The notes under the pieces are model-generated. The model worked only from the letters and a program-made list of their open reading frames with translations, did no database searches and had not been told where the DNA came from. 43,045 nt of DNA from Peptococcaceae bacterium (GTDB taxonomy: Bacteria; Bacillota; UBA994), in contig JAGXSS010000068.1 in NCBI GenBank assembly GCA_018334055.1, forward strand, positions 1 to 43,045, written 5' to 3'. How positions within the stretch are numbered: the first letter of the stretch is position 1; each line of letters starts with the position of its first letter. Of this stretch, positions 41,643 to 43,045 are shown in pieces. Made by a program: the position numbers and the translations under genes.

Positions 41643-42521
41643 TCAATAGCTGCAAATAAGTAATTCGCTTATTTTCCCACGAGAGCCTGCGTTGCAGTTA
41701 ATCATTCTTGAGGCAGAAATGCGCATTATTTTCATCTTCGAATAAAGCTCGTCAAAGAAGTCATCATCTGGATCTGTATTCTTTGGGTCAGAATTGCTTG
41801 CGACTACATAAGCACCTCTGTCAGATAATTGCTGAATATATTCGGCAAGTTCTGCTTGGGCTTTGTCACCAAAGGCGTTTTCGGTATATGCCGTAAAGCT
41901 TGAAGTTGCATTGAGCGGGCGGTACGGTGGGTCAAAATACACAAATGTATCGCTGTCAACGAAATCATTGGATTTGCGATAATCCCCATGTGCAATTGTG
42001 ACGTTCGACAGAGCCTTCGATACCTGTCGTAAGTTATCCTCATCACATATCAGCGGCGCTTTATAAGAACCAATGGGGACATTATATTCGCCTTTGGAGT
42101 TTACCCTGTAGAGTCCATTAAAACATGTTCTATTAAGAAAAATGAAAAGAGAGGCCATCTCAGTGTCCAAAACGCCTTGGCATTTAAGTTGATTGAAGCG
42201 TTTCCTTTTTTCATAGTAATACTCTTTGCGGAAATCATCACTAAGAGGGATGTATTCACCTTGATAATGTGATAGCCGGGAAATTAAACTATCAGCATTA
42301 TCACGCAAAACTTGATATGTGTTAATCAGTTCAGCATTTGTATCGCTAATATAGATTTCATCCAGTTCATACTTATGAAGGATATCGAAGAGTACTGCAC
42401 CACCACCAACAAAAGGTTCAGCATACTTTCGAATGGCATCTCCAAGTCCTATAGGGAACTGTTTTCTAATAGTGTCTATAAGCTGCCCTTTGCCACCCGC
42501 CCATTTTACAAAAGGTTTCAT
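41643..42521 (-). CDS. dam: DNA adenine methylase (DpnM/Dam family)
   Basis: 292-residue alpha-class N6-adenine methyltransferase, predicted target GATC. It has the SAM motif MKPFVKWAGGKGQLID and AEPFVGGGAVLFDIL. FIFLNRTCFNGLYRVNSKGEYNVPIG belongs to the target-recognition region. The catalytic DPPY is in TFVYFDPPYRPL. It overlaps the end of the upstream HTH gene by 4 bp (ATGA) and precedes the DpnII-type nuclease, so both genes share one transcript. AAAGAGG is the ribosome site for ATG 42521. Confidence 0.94.
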   Translation of the reverse strand: MKPFVKWAGGKGQLIDTIRKQFPIGLGDAIRKYAEPFVGGGAVLFDILHKYELDEIYISDTNAELINTYQVLRDNADSLISRLSHYQGEYIPLSDDFRKEYYYEKRKRFNQLKCQGVLDTEMASLFIFLNRTCFNGLYRVNSKGEYNVPIGSYKAPLICDEDNLRQVSKALSNVTIAHGDYRKSNDFVDSDTFVYFDPPYRPLNATSSFTAYTENAFGDKAQAELAEYIQQLSDRGAYVVASNSDPKNTDPDDDFFDELYSKMKIMRISASRMINCNAGSRGKISELLICSY

Positions 42522-42712
42522 TCTCTTTTCCTCTTTTCTTGTAGATATCTAACGCTCCTACCATCAATCGGCTTTTCGGCATCCTTCGGGATAAGCCACA
42601 TGTTGCCAACCCTTGCAACATCCGGGATTCTTTGTTCGGAGCATAATATAGCCACTCGTCTTTGCGAAATCCCCCAAATTTCCGCTGTTTCTTTGGCAGA
42701 CATATACTTCAT
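42518..42712 (-). CDS. Small helix-turn-helix protein (excisionase/MerR-like)
   Basis: 64-residue DNA-binding protein: MKYMSAKETAEIWGISQRRVAILCSEQRIPDVARVGNMWLIPKDAEKPID, a winged HTH of the excisionase/AlpA type in which the recognition helix and the WLIP wing are clear. It leads the restriction-modification operon and overlaps dam by 4 bp. It is probably the controller of the operon, or a leftover of a mobile element. GGAGGA lies before ATG 42712. Confidence 0.82.
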   Translation of the reverse strand: MKYMSAKETAEIWGISQRRVAILCSEQRIPDVARVGNMWLIPKDAEKPIDGRSVRYLQEKRKRE

Positions 42713-42765
42713 AGTATCCTCCTAATCATAGTAGTACTTTCTCGGAAACTCTAGAACGAGCCACC

Positions 42766-43045
42766 ATGCCACTCTTTGGCCTGGAGGCTTTTTGTTTTCC
42801 TCCAGATTTCCGTGAAAACTTCATATGGCGAAAGCAAGTAAAATTAGTACTTGACAAATGCAGAACGCCCCGAACAATTATTTGGAGGCATTATTTGGAA
42901 GCCTTACATGAATTGCGGGGTGAAAATCTGATGTTAGGTTATTGGCGCTCACATGTTCAGTTCCAAGCCTGGCTTGAACAACGGCTGTTGTCCTTGCTTC
43001 CTAGGTACGAAAAGCAACTCGTGTTTTACGCGGACATCTTGGAAA
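42766..43045 (+). CDS. Unidentified open frame running off the window
   Basis: From ATG 42766 the frame is open to the window end (93 codons and more): MPLFGLEAFCFPPDFREN..., then RTIIWRHYLEALHELRGENLM and FQAWLEQRLLSLLPRYEKQL. It looks like helical, leucine-rich protein sequence. I do not recognise a family. There is no good ribosome site before the ATG, and the frame is also open further upstream, overlapping the HTH gene. So it may be the downstream remnant of a gene split by the restriction-modification island, or the start may lie elsewhere. A CTGGAGG / CCTCCAG inverted repeat (42781-42804) is inside its beginning. Confidence 0.35.
   Translation, partial: MPLFGLEAFCFPPDFRENFIWRKQVKLVLDKCRTPRTIIWRHYLEALHELRGENLMLGYWRSHVQFQAWLEQRLLSLLPRYEKQLVFYADILE

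Overview
This window reads as chromosome of an anaerobic, selenium-using Bacillota (Clostridia or Dethiobacteria-like). The evidence is strong AGGAGG-type ribosome binding sites, frequent GTG/TTG starts, DUF1659/DUF2922 proteins, CsoR, MazEF, an oxygen-independent acyl-CoA/CoA-transferase operon and a complete bacterial selenocysteine (Sec) machinery. Most of the window is GC-rich. An AT-richer block at about 39.7-42.7 kb looks horizontally acquired. The genus cannot be fixed from the sequence alone.

Layout. 1-3.6 kb: 3' part of a CstA carbon-starvation transporter, a bacterial deoxyhypusine-synthase-like gene and a dicarboxylate/amino-acid symporter. 3.6-11 kb: a minus-strand operon for C4 acyl metabolism (CoA-transferase, GntP-type permease, SDR reductase, thiolase), preceded by a CBS-PAS-AAA+ regulator whose GAFTGA loop is altered. 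11-14.8 kb: a dCache-PAS-GGDEF-HD-GYP c-di-GMP protein, a REP-associated tyrosine transposase and a short YbjQ protein. 14.8-19.9 kb: coenzyme A operon coaX-coaBC-DUF2520-panD-panB-panC, with a terminator/anti-terminator-like RNA before the pan half. 19.9-23 kb: REP/BIME repeats, feoA-feoB and a divergent DtxR/MntR-family regulator with a long palindromic operator. 23-30.3 kb: MFS exporter, nicotinate phosphoribosyltransferase, ThiF-like E1 enzyme, a two-component pair and mazEF. 30.3-37.8 kb: selenium/metal region, Fur - CsoR - CopZ-like HMA protein with in-frame UGA - trxB - selA - selB - tRNA-Sec - LysR - selD (also UGA-containing). 37.8-39.7 kb: holin-like protein, DUF2922, DUF1659, REP repeats, queT. 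39.7-42.7 kb: DpnII-type restriction-modification island. The window ends in an unidentified open frame.

The main discovery candidate is the 69-residue CopZ/HMA-type protein at 31140-31349. Its metal-binding GMTCxxC motif reads GMT-U-GSC, with U encoded by TGA. A hairpin at the spacing expected of a bacterial SECIS follows the TGA, and the gene lies directly upstream of trxB and the Sec decoding genes. The same architecture (UGA, about 10 nt, hairpin with a GU-containing loop) is present in selD. A second theme is a family of GTAG-headed hairpins (REP elements) scattered in intergenic spaces together with a RAYT transposase that would be expected to recognise GTAG.
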